DNA of 64,000 bases. Source: Bacillota bacterium (lineage in GTDB: Bacteria > Bacillota > UBA4882 > UBA8346). The stretch spans positions 19,712 to 83,711 of the forward strand of contig JAEZCE010000080.1 of the NCBI GenBank assembly GCA_023429995.1. The letters are read 5' to 3'. The position numbers and the translations under genes are program-made. This document shows, piece by piece, positions 43,401 through 50,560 of this stretch. Below the pieces are notes generated by a model. That model was given only the letters and a program-made list of their open reading frames with translations. It searched no databases and was not told the origin of the DNA. Each line of letters begins with the position of its first letter. Positions within the stretch are counted from its first letter, which is position 1.

Positions 43401-44699
43401 TTTGTATTTCAGACTATTTTCAATAATTGTAACTGCATTGTCAAGACCGATGCTTGAAGTATCAATGCAAAGATCATATATTCTGGCATCGGTGCAATCT
43501 TGCTGGGTGTATGACTTTAAATAAGCGATTCTTTCGGTATCGTTCTTTTTAATAAGGCTTTGGGCTTCTTCTTTGGATAGCTGGAATTGTTTCGATACTC
43601 GCTGGATACGCAGATTCAAATCCGCATGAACATAGACGCTCAGGTGGCGTGGGTGATTCCGCAGGATATAGCGGGCACCGCGTCCTAAAATAACGCTAGA
43701 GCTTTGATCGACGATTTGTTCAATAAAAGTCGATTCGAGTTCGAATAATTCTTTCCCGGTTAAATAATAGCCTGAGCCTTTTTCAATCAGCGGGTCGTCA
43801 AAAGCCGCCAGATGCCTGAAAGAGTCCCAAAAGGAATGGTTTTTTTCTTCACGGTTTGCGACTTCGCTCTCGGGAATATTCAGGAAGTCGGCTATCTTTT
43901 TTAAAATGTCACGATCGACAAAAGGAACGGAAAACTGCTCGGACAATTTTTTGCCGATATAGGATCCGCCGCTTCCAAATTGATGGCTGATGGTAACTAC
44001 GTAGTAATTATCCTGTTTATAAGCTTCCGGTTGCTTTTTCCTATCCAAGACTTCTTTTAGCCTCTTTTCGATGTGGAGATGACCGCAAATAAAGTGCACC
44101 ATTTTGACCATGCTTCCTACAAGGATGGCGGAGATAATGGTTCCTTCGCGGATTCCTTTGACAGTTCTGAAAGCAATCAGGGAAATGATAACCGCGGTAA
44201 CGACCAGGGTACAGTCAAAGGCAATTTTGATAGTGCTGAATTTTTTTCCCGACTTGGCGCTGATCACTTTGACCATCCCTTCCCCGGGATTGACGATGAT
44301 ATTGGCATCCACTTCGAAATAAATTCCCAGGGCCAGAATGAGACATCCGCTTAGCAAAACAACGATGCGCAGGAAATAGAAAGTTGGATTGACGGAGCTG
44401 AAAAGGAACATTCCGAAGTCAATAAAGAAACCAAAAAAAGAGCCTACAACCACCTGCAGGAATTGTTTGGGGGGAAATTCCTTCTTTAAAATTGTCAATT
44501 GGATAAGGACCAGCAAGGCGTTGACCAATGTGGTGAATTCTCCAAAGGTGAGGGGAAATATCAGGCTCAGTACATAAGGTATGCTGGAAATCGGCGAGGT
44601 CCCCAAGTTGGACTTGGTGATCAGGGCGACTCCCAGGGCCATCAGAAATAGAGACAATATTAACTCAATCGAACGTAGGGCTGTTTTAGTAGGGGACAA
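43329..44699 (-). CDS. YczE/YitT-like membrane domain fused to cytidylate kinase-like domain
   Basis: 456 residues. The first 205 hold five hydrophobic segments of the YczE/DUF6198 type (GVALITKSNLGTSPISSIPY, VNPGEGMVKVIS). Residues 220-440 form a cytidylate-kinase-like P-loop domain (ISHQFGSGGSYIGKKLSE, FVDRDILKKIA, ILGRGARYIL). Such fusions exist in Bacillota; the substrate of the kinase part is unknown. The last residues NRRQTTMPTPNRPGRDQD are not part of either domain. They come from the trailer repeat and are the same as the tail of the Spo0E-like protein at 48034. It is divergent from a MarR gene. Confidence 0.85.
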   Translation of the reverse strand: MSPTKTALRSIELILSLFLMALGVALITKSNLGTSPISSIPYVLSLIFPLTFGEFTTLVNALLVLIQLTILKKEFPPKQFLQVVVGSFFGFFIDFGMFLFSSVNPTFYFLRIVVLLSGCLILALGIYFEVDANIIVNPGEGMVKVISAKSGKKFSTIKIAFDCTLVVTAVIISLIAFRTVKGIREGTIISAILVGSMVKMVHFICGHLHIEKRLKEVLDRKKQPEAYKQDNYYVVTISHQFGSGGSYIGKKLSEQFSVPFVDRDILKKIADFLNIPESEVANREEKNHSFWDSFRHLAAFDDPLIEKGSGYYLTGKELFELESTFIEQIVDQSSSVILGRGARYILRNHPRHLSVYVHADLNLRIQRVSKQFQLSKEEAQSLIKKNDTERIAYLKSYTQQDCTDARIYDLCIDTSSIGLDNAVTIIENSLKYKLNKLINRRQTTMPTPNRPGRDQD

Positions 44700-44722
44700 T
44701 GAAGATACTCCTTTACAAAAAT

Positions 44723-44738
44723 GGTTGTGTTAGCAACT
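44723..44738. promoter_or_regulatory. Candidate MarR operator
   Basis: GGTTGTGTTAGCAACT, a GTTG...CAAC dyad like those bound by MarR proteins, in the 160-bp divergent space. It overlaps the promoter area of the minus-strand gene. Confidence 0.45.
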
Positions 44739-44859
44739 ATTATTGTAAAGTATATCATGGAATCATCGATCGAATATAGCATTTAAGTAAACATTTATTG
44801 ACGATTCAAGGTTTTTTACCGTAAAATAAAAGTTGGGTACCAAACTATAATGGTGGGTG

Positions 44860-45288
44860 ATGGTATTGAAAAATTTGTCAAAATTTATGGGGGTGTCTTA
44901 CCGCCGTTCCCAAAAATTTTATACCGGACGACTGAAGGATTTGGATATTACCAGCGGACAATATATGTATATCATTGCTATCTGTGAGAATGCCGGTAAA
45001 ACTCAAGATGATCTGTCACAGGAAATGCTGATCGATAAGGGTACTGCGGCTCGAGTGCTGTTCCAACTTGAAATGAATGGGTTTCTCACCAAATCCATGA
45101 ATCCGGCAGATCGGCGCGAGTACAACATTTTTCCAACCGCTAAAGCGCTTGCCGCTTACCCGGAAGTATTAAAGGTACGGGAAGAGTGGCACCGGAAATT
45201 AACGGAAGATTTTAGCGATATCGAACGGGAGATTTTTGAAAAATTGTTCGAAAAAGCGATGCTGAATGCGATTGAGAATTGTGAATAG
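44860..45288 (+). CDS. MarR family transcriptional regulator
   Basis: 142 residues. Winged HTH with TQDDLSQEMLIDKGTAARVLFQLEMNGFLTKSMNPADRREYNIFPT, the standard MarR recognition helix and wing. TATAAT lies just upstream (44845-44850). Start: ATG 44860, or TTG 44866 with better spacing to GGTGGG. It probably controls the divergent YczE-kinase gene. Confidence 0.9.
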   Translation: MVLKNLSKFMGVSYRRSQKFYTGRLKDLDITSGQYMYIIAICENAGKTQDDLSQEMLIDKGTAARVLFQLEMNGFLTKSMNPADRREYNIFPTAKALAAYPEVLKVREEWHRKLTEDFSDIEREIFEKLFEKAMLNAIENCE

Positions 45289-45338
45289 CGGACAAAGGGG
45301 AGTGGAGACGCCCCATGTCATCAAGTTAAGCATCCAAT

Positions 45339-45602
45339 CTTGATTATGCCGAGAGTCAAGCGGAGCAGTATCAGCCGCTTTATATGAAGGATTGGCGCGA
45401 GAAATTGGATGCTTTTCTCCGGTTCAATGGCAGGGAAGTTTTGGATGATCCCGGTAAGGTTTCCATGGAGATTGCCCGAACCCTGGCGGAAGATGAATAT
45501 GGAAAATTTCGTTTAAACCGCTTGCATGCGGAAGCAGAAGCCGGGAATGAGAAAGATGATGGGTTTGAGGCGGCTGGAAGGAAGATTGAGGAGAAAGATT
45601 AG
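45339..45602 (+). pseudogene. RhuM family protein, C-terminal remnant
   Basis: The frame from CTTGATTATGCC reads LDYAESQAEQYQPLYMKDWREKLDAFLRFNGREVLDDPGKVSMEIA and matches the end of RhuM-type proteins (about 330 residues; virulence/defence associated). Only the last 87 codons remain and there is no proper start. The 3' 67 bp are duplicated at 47311-47377. Confidence 0.75.
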
Positions 45603-45847
45603 GGGTAGAATGGATCGCCCAATAGCAGATTGAAACGGAAAAATCGGAGGTTGGGGCGTGGGGGGAGAGGGCGGGGCGGTTTTTTGGTTGATTTTGATTG
45701 TAAATTTGAGGCAATTTGTGTCGGGCGATGATGCTAAATAAATTATGTGTTGTTACTTTGATGCCGATAAGGGGACGGCGCGAACAAAATTGCGAACCTG
45801 CTCCCTTTGCAACCCATAGGGCTAAAGGTTATGCCTGGACTTATGAA

Positions 45848-46160
45848 TGCCGACAGGGGACGTCACCCGCTCCCCTGCACCTCTCGGGCCAAGGGTTGTA
45901 GTCGGACAACCCTTGGAACCCGCCGACACGGGGAGATCCCCGTGACCCCCTTTATCCTCGGCCATCCATAGCCGAGGTTTTGAAAAGCGTTTTTTAGTGA
46001 GGACTCCGTTCTCCATGCAGTACGAGAACATCGTGTTCTCACACTACCAGGTCTTTGCTTTCTTGCCGACGGCAGTTTTTCCTCCGAGAAAAGATGCCGC
46101 GCCGCCGACATCCTTGATCGGCGGTTCTGGCTTTTTCAAAGAAGTTTCATAAAAAGCATT
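45848..46160 (+). repeat. Multi-hairpin repeat element, copy E5
   Basis: Preceded by a truncated head at 45762-45840. Stems: CAGGGGA/TCCCCTG, CCAAGGGTTGT/ACAACCCTTGG (45889-45916), CACGGGG-AGA-TCCCCGTG (45927-45944), CCTCGGCC/GCCGAGG (45956-45977), GAGAAC-ATCGT-GTTCTC (46024-46040), CGGCA..TGCCG and CCGCCGA...TCGGCGG. Confidence 0.82.
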
Positions 46161-46204
46161 AAAAGGGCCTGATATTTGGGTACAGGAAAAGGTAGCAATA
46201 AATT

Positions 46205-46394
46205 AGCTTCGAAAGTCGTGTTGACCATTTCGGGATGAGTGATAGGGATTTTATGACGGGGGTTTTTGGGTGAAAATAGGCAGCATAAATTTCATCCCAC
46301 GAATCCTTTAATCCGTTTAATCTGACTAATCCTGGTCAATCCTGGTCCCGTCCCGGTCGGTTTGGGGTGGGCATCGTGGCCTGGCGTCGGTTGA
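46205..46394 (+). repeat. Trailer repeat block, copy 2
   Basis: Near-identical to 43201-43400, with two AATCCTGGTC units. On the minus strand it runs into the Spo0E-like pseudogene. Confidence 0.78.
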
Positions 46395-46574
46395 TTAGTT
46401 TATCCAAGCTGATGCTGCAGGCGAGGACGCGGCATTCGGGATGCCGGCGTCGTCGGTGCGGCAGCCGTTGGCGGTGTAGACTTGGTAGAGTTTTTTGGCC
46501 GTCCTCGGCTTTAAAAAGCCGGCGGCGATTTTTCGTTCCAGGGATTCGATTGTTTCAGGGGGTCGTTTGGGCAT
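46395..46574 (-). pseudogene. Spo0E-like gene disrupted by two hairpin insertions
   Basis: The same gene as 48034-48237 with two extra pieces. 18 nt (16 nt at 46505-46520 plus GG) insert six codons in frame (GFLKPRTA replaces GR). A 17-nt perfect hairpin, CGGCATTC/GATGCCG (46430-46446), then shifts the frame, giving an early TAA. The 59-codon remnant keeps MPKRPPETIESLERKIAA but loses the LDKLI motif. Confidence 0.82.
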
Positions 46575-46732
46575 GGGCGCCTTTTCTTTATGGGTTACTC
46601 GTTCCTGGGTGTCGGTTAATATTGATTCATTATTAGGTTTGGTTACTCGTTATTCGTTGGGGTCGTCGTGAATGGTTTATGGGTTCTTCGTTGCTGGTAA
46701 ATCGGGATGGCATTAACAATATTACCGACAGG

Positions 46733-47036
46733 GGACGCCACCCGCTCCCCTGCACCCCTAAGACAAAGGGGTATGGCCGCATACCCCTTTGAACCCCACG
46801 GCCCGGGGGGCTGAGTCCCCCGGGTGCCCCCTTCATCGCCCCGGCCGTCCGGTTGCCGGGGTCGGAGTTTTTGATTTGACTGACGCTAACATCGTGTTAG
46901 CGTCTTCTTGCGTAATTCTGAGGGCCGACGGCAGTTTTTCCTCCGAGAAAAGATGCCGCGCCGCCGACATCCTTGATCGGCGGTTTTGGCTTTTTCAAAG
47001 AAGTTCATAAAAAAGCATTAAAAGGGCTTGATATTT
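46733..47036 (+). repeat. Multi-hairpin repeat element, copy E6
   Basis: Stems: CAGGGGA/TCCCCTG, CAAAGGGGTATG/CATACCCCTTTG (46764-46791), CCCGGGGGG/TCCCCCGGG (46802-46824), CCCCGGC/GCCGGGG (46839-46861), GACGCTAAC-ATCGT-GTTAGCGTC (46882-46904), CGGCA..TGCCG and CCGCCGA...TCGGCGG. Confidence 0.82.
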
Positions 47037-47114
47037 AAGTAGAAGATCGCTTGATGTCGGCTTTTGTTGCAATTGGCCTAAACTATTGCTAAGAAATGCA
47101 GCCACTTGTTGTAG

Positions 47115-47237
47115 CCTATCGACCTTCCCCTCCCTTTAGCATTTGAATCAGACCATCGGTCAAAGGGAGGGGAAATGCTACCGAACATCTTTTACCGACC
47201 GGGTTCCTGAAGGGGTGAGTCGATAGACCGGCAGGTT
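47115..47237. repeat. Nested inverted repeat
   Basis: Inner arms TTCCCCTCCCTTT / AAAGGGAGGGGAA and outer arms CTATCGAC / GTCGATAG. MITE-like layout, no coding capacity. Confidence 0.6.
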
Positions 47238-47310
47238 TGCTGGGTGAACTTTATAACGAACTATGGTTATTCGTTTGTTATTCGTTGGGGTCGTCGGGAA
47301 TGGGTTCTTC

Positions 47311-47377
47311 AGAAGCCGGGAATGAGAAAGATGATGGGTTTGAGGCGGCTAAAAGGAAGATTGAGGAGAAAGATTAG
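47311..47377 (+). repeat. Duplicated 3' end of the RhuM remnant
   Basis: Matches 45536-45602 with two or three changes, including the stop codon, and continues into the same leader sequence (GGGAGAGGGCGGGGCGGTT) that precedes the next repeat copy. It shows that gene ends move with the repeat. Confidence 0.8.
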
Positions 47378-47540
47378 CGGTAGAATGGATCGTCAAAAGT
47401 AGATTAAAATAGGAAAAAATGGCGATTGAGGATGTTGGGAGAGGGCGGGGCGGTTGTTTTTTTGGTTGATTTTGATTGTAAATTTGAGGCAATTTGTGTC
47501 GGGCGATGATGCTAAATAATTTTTATGTTGTTATTTTAAT

Positions 47541-47870
47541 GCCGACAGGGGACGCCACCTGCTCCCCTGCACCTCTCAGGCCAAAGGGTATGAGCGCATA
47601 CCCTTTGGAATCCCACGCCCCGGGGGTCTGAGTCCCCCGGGCGCCCCCTTCATCGCCCCGGCCGTCCGGTTGCCGGGGTCGGAGTTTTTGATTGAATTGC
47701 CGCCGACATCGTATCGGCGTCTTCTGGGTTTGTTTAAAGGGCCGACGGCAGTTTTTCCTCCGAGAAAAGATGCCGCGCCGCCGACATCCTTGATCGGCGG
47801 TTTTGGTTTTTTCAAAGGAGTTTGTAAAAAAGCATTAAAAGGGCCTGATATTTGGGTACAGGAAAAGGTA
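47541..47870 (+). repeat. Multi-hairpin repeat element, copy E7
   Basis: Stems: CAGGGGA/TCCCCTG, CCAAAGGGTATG/CATACCCTTTGG (47581-47608), CCCGGGGG/TCCCCCGGG (47619-47641), CCCCGGC/GCCGGGG (47656-47678), GCCGA-CATCGTA-TCGGC (47702-47718), CGGCA..TGCCG, CCGCCGA...TCGGCGG. The trailer block follows at 47885-48090. Confidence 0.82.
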
Positions 47871-48033
47871 CCAATAAATGAGCTTCGAAAATCGTGTTGA
47901 CCATATCGGGGTTGAGTAATAGGGATTTTATGACGGGGGTTTTTGGGTGAAAATAGGCAGCATAAATTTAATCCCACGAATCCTTTAATCCGTTTAATCT
48001 GACTAATCCTGGTCCAATCCTGTCTAATCCTGG

Positions 48034-48237
48034 TCAATCCTGGTCCCGTCCCGGTCGGTTTGGGGTGGGCATCGTGGCCTGGCGTCGGTTGATTAGTTTA
48101 TCCAAGCTGACGCTGCAGGCGAGGACGGCGTCGTCGGTGCGGCAGCCGTGGGCGATGTAGACTTGGTAGAGTTTTTTCCGTCCGGCGGCGATTTTTCGTT
48201 CCAGGGATTCGATTGTTTCAGGGGGTCGTTTGGGCAT
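48034..48237 (-). CDS. Spo0E-like sporulation regulatory aspartyl-phosphate phosphatase
   Basis: 67 residues. A two-helix hairpin ESLERKIAAGRKKLYQVYIAHGCRTDDAVLACSVSLDKLINRRQ with the Spo0E signature SxxLDxLI. Family members dephosphorylate Spo0A-P and delay sporulation. The last 12 residues (MPTPNRPGRDQD) derive from the trailer repeat. An interrupted paralogue lies at 46395. Confidence 0.8.
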   Translation of the reverse strand: MPKRPPETIESLERKIAAGRKKLYQVYIAHGCRTDDAVLACSVSLDKLINRRQATMPTPNRPGRDQD

Positions 48238-48407
48238 GGGCGCCTTTTTTATGGATTACTCGTTCCTGGGTGTTGGTTTTTAGTTATTAGTTACTTAGTT
48301 ATTAGTCGTTTGGTGTTGTTTGTTATTCGTTGGGGTCGTCGGGAATGGGTTCTTCGTTGATGGTATCGTGAGGCAGGATGGATGGTTAAAAACTAGGATT
48401 GGTCAAT

Positions 48408-48527
48408 CAACCCTCATTCTATCTTTCTCCCTCAAAGGGAGAAACGAACTGTAATTCTGTAAGTTTTTTTGATTTCGAAGACAAACCCTCGTTCCTCCCT
48501 TCAGGGAGGAAGCAAGATGGAGGGTTG
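48408..48527. repeat. Nested palindrome, MITE-like
   Basis: About 38-bp imperfect inverted ends (CAACCCTC...CTATCTTTCTCCCT against AGGGAGGAAGCAAGAT..GAGGGTTG). Each arm is itself a small hairpin (CTCCCTCAAAGGGAG; CCTCCCTTCAGGGAGG). No open frame. Confidence 0.7.
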
Positions 48528-48581
48528 ACACTATTCATCCCAAGATGGATTGGGGAATAAAACTCGTAAAAATTAGCTAAA

Positions 48582-48958
48582 ATTTAATCTACGGCAGATG
48601 AAATCTCATCTCCGGTTCCCAAAATTCTCTGGAGCGATCCTGAGATTTAATCTACGGAAGATGAAATCTCATCTCCGGTTCCTAAAATTCTTTGGAGCGA
48701 TCCTGAAATTTAATCTACGGGAGATGAAATCCCATCTCGGTTCCCAAAATTCTCTGGAGCGATCCTGAGATTTAATCTACGGAAGATGAAATCCCATCTC
48801 CGGTTCCTAAAATCCTATGGAGCGATCCTGAGATTTAATCTGCGGGAGATGAAATCCCATCTCCGGTTCCCAAAATTCTCTGGAGCGATCCGAAAATTTA
48901 ATCTTCGGTTGAGAAAATCGTCTCTCTGGTTTCTAAAATTGTCTGGAGTGATCCGAAA
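48582..48958 (+). repeat. 63-bp tandem repeat, six units
   Basis: Units begin ATTTAATCTACGG at 48582, 48645, 48708, 48770, 48833 and 48896. Five units are 63 bp; the third is 62 bp, so the frame is not kept. Each unit holds GGAGATG-AAATCC-CATCTCC and GGAGCGATCC. The last unit is the most diverged. No gene overlaps it. Confidence 0.92.
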
Positions 48959-49019
48959 ATTTACTATATATGTTGAATTAAATTTTGTTGTTGTCAGTAA
49001 TCGCTGTTAGAAAACGAAC

Positions 49020-49202
49020 GTCTATTTGACCTAACTCTTGCTCTTCCCCAACGATGTTGTTCAAAGTAGTTGTTTCAGTGGAAGAGTAACCCTAGCCGCT
49101 GACCTCTAAAAGATTTTTGGCCTCGAAGGTATCGGTTACTCTCCCACTGAATCCGCTTCATTAAAAAGCTCCATTGGGGGAGAGCAAGAGAGAGGTATAG
49201 AC
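49020..49202. repeat. Nested palindrome, MITE-like
   Basis: Outer arms GTCTAT..GACC..CTCTTGCTCT and AGAGCAAGAG..AGGTATAGAC, inner arms CAGTGGAAGAGTAACC and GGTTACTCTCCCACTG. Similar design to 48408-48527, unrelated sequence. Confidence 0.7.
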
Positions 49203-49290
49203 CTACAGCCAGCCTAGATACTTGTTTTGTCTTTTGCTCAAATTATTTATTTCAACATATATAGCTAGAAAATACTTTATGTCCAAAAGA

Positions 49291-49428
49291 ATAATTTCCC
49301 GCCAAGGCGTTGGCGCCATGGGCGCCGCAGGCGCTGAGAAAACCAAAAAGTCCATTATATTTTTCTATTAAAACTCTGCGCCTGCAGCACCAAAAGGTGC
49401 TGACGCCTCTGCGGGAGAATAAATAACT
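49291..49428 (+). repeat. GC-rich dispersed repeat with embedded hairpins
   Basis: Ends TTCCCGCCAAGGCG and ACGCCTCTGCGGGAGAATAAATA belong to the family at 23846/37603. Two small palindromes are embedded, GGCGCCATGGGCGCC and CAGCACC-AAAA-GGTGCTG. The whole 48238-49827 interval is non-coding. Confidence 0.75.
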
Positions 49429-49570
49429 TATTTTCATCCTTTAGATTGCCCCGGCATTTCTAAAATTTAATTTCCCGTTTAGGAAATCTGCCCGGATTTC
49501 TTTATCCGTGGGTTTCATTGGGTTTTTTCCCTTTTCCGGGTTGCCTTTTCTTTTTGGGGTTTATTTATGT

Positions 49571-49576
49571 TATAAT
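49571..49576 (+). promoter_or_regulatory. -10 box upstream of the XRE regulator region
   Basis: TATAAT in the same 20-bp context as at 40339. The XRE start codon is 252 bp downstream, so the transcript would have a long leader. Confidence 0.5.
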
Positions 49577-49827
49577 GGAAATAATTGAGATTTTAACCCA
49601 TTGGCATTCGAAGGGTTTTCTGCGTGGAAATTCAGGCGCGGCAACCCAAGACGCGATATTTTTGGAATGCAATGGGGTACAGGGCAATATCAAACCAGGG
49701 CGCAAAAAAGGGATTTTTGGGCCGGTGGTTTTTGTTGCGTACTTTTATTTTAATTGAGTGAATTGTTTTAAATTACATTTTGATTATATATGTGAATAAC
49801 ATAAATGTCAAGGAGAAATTATGTGAT

Positions 49828-50310
49828 ATGCATAATGATTCAATCGGAAAAAGAGTAAAATATTTTAGAGAGAACATTGGGTTGAATCAAGAGCAACTCA
49901 GTGTGGAAATTGGCTGGGATCAAAGTGCTATTTCAAGAATTGAGGGAAATAAACAGGAGATTTCAAGCCGGTTTCTTAATGCCATGATGCTCCGGTTTGG
50001 GGTTAACTCTGATTGGATCATGACCGGTGAGGGTGAGATGTATATTGCCCCAGAAGAATTTATTGCAAACGGAATTCGGTTTTTGGGAGAGCAGAAATAT
50101 GGGGAAGGGTTGGCGAAGATTTTGAAGGATCCGCAGTTTGGGAAGTTACGGGAGGCTGTGGCGGTTGAAGATATACAGGCGAGTTTGAGTGATGAGTTGA
50201 GGGCGTTTTTGCAATTGGTTTCGAAGGTTTGGGAGTTGGGGGATGAAAAGGATAGAAGGACGTTGGTGCAGTTGGTGAAGGCGGTTGGGGAGAATGAAGA
50301 AAAAGAATAA
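49828..50310 (+). CDS. XRE family helix-turn-helix regulator
   Basis: 160 residues from ATG 49828 (AAGGAG 12 nt upstream). HTH_3 domain with IGKRVKYFRENIGLNQEQLSVEIGWDQSAISRIEGNKQ (about 6-45) followed by NSDWIMTGEGEM, typical of phage-repressor-like regulators. The C-terminal half is helical and its last third is G-rich on the coding strand. It is positioned to control the restriction system that follows. Confidence 0.88.
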   Translation: MHNDSIGKRVKYFRENIGLNQEQLSVEIGWDQSAISRIEGNKQEISSRFLNAMMLRFGVNSDWIMTGEGEMYIAPEEFIANGIRFLGEQKYGEGLAKILKDPQFGKLREAVAVEDIQASLSDELRAFLQLVSKVWELGDEKDRRTLVQLVKAVGENEEKE

Positions 50311-50323
50311 GATAATATTTTTG

Positions 50324-50346
50324 GGCCCTTAGTAAGGGGCTTTTTT
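50324..50346 (+). terminator. Terminator after the XRE gene
   Basis: GCCCTT/AAGGGGC stem with an AGT loop and six T. Confidence 0.75.
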
Positions 50347-50560
50347 AAAGTCTTATAAACTAAAGAATAATATCGTGCGATTTGATAGTATTAGTTGGTT
50401 AATAGTTCGTTTTAGCCTGATCCGATTAAAGAAATAATTAGAATAGCCGAAGTATCTATAAACTAAAAAACAATGTTATCTAAACAATAGAATTCCTCTA
50501 AGGTATTCTTAAAGTAAACATCATCACTTATGAAACACATTCATATTAAGGAGTACCCTC

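Noticed and set aside
46367..46636. 89-residue plus-strand reading frame
   Set aside because: It is the shadow of the disrupted Spo0E-like gene on the minus strand.
39438..46904. AAC-ATCGT-GTT hairpins as integron attC sites
   Set aside because: attC core sites (RYYYAAC and GTTRRRY) are separated by tens of bases with bulged stems. Here the arms are only five bases apart and no integron integrase is in the window.
39089..48237. Transposase or recombinase gene driving the repeats
   Set aside because: None was seen in any frame of the zone. If the repeats move, the enzyme must be elsewhere.
48582..48958. CRISPR array
   Set aside because: The 63-bp units are contiguous, with no unique spacers between conserved repeats, and no cas genes are present.
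48786..49010. 74-residue reading frame in the tandem repeat
   Set aside because: It only spans the last units, and the frame is broken in unit 3. No start signals.
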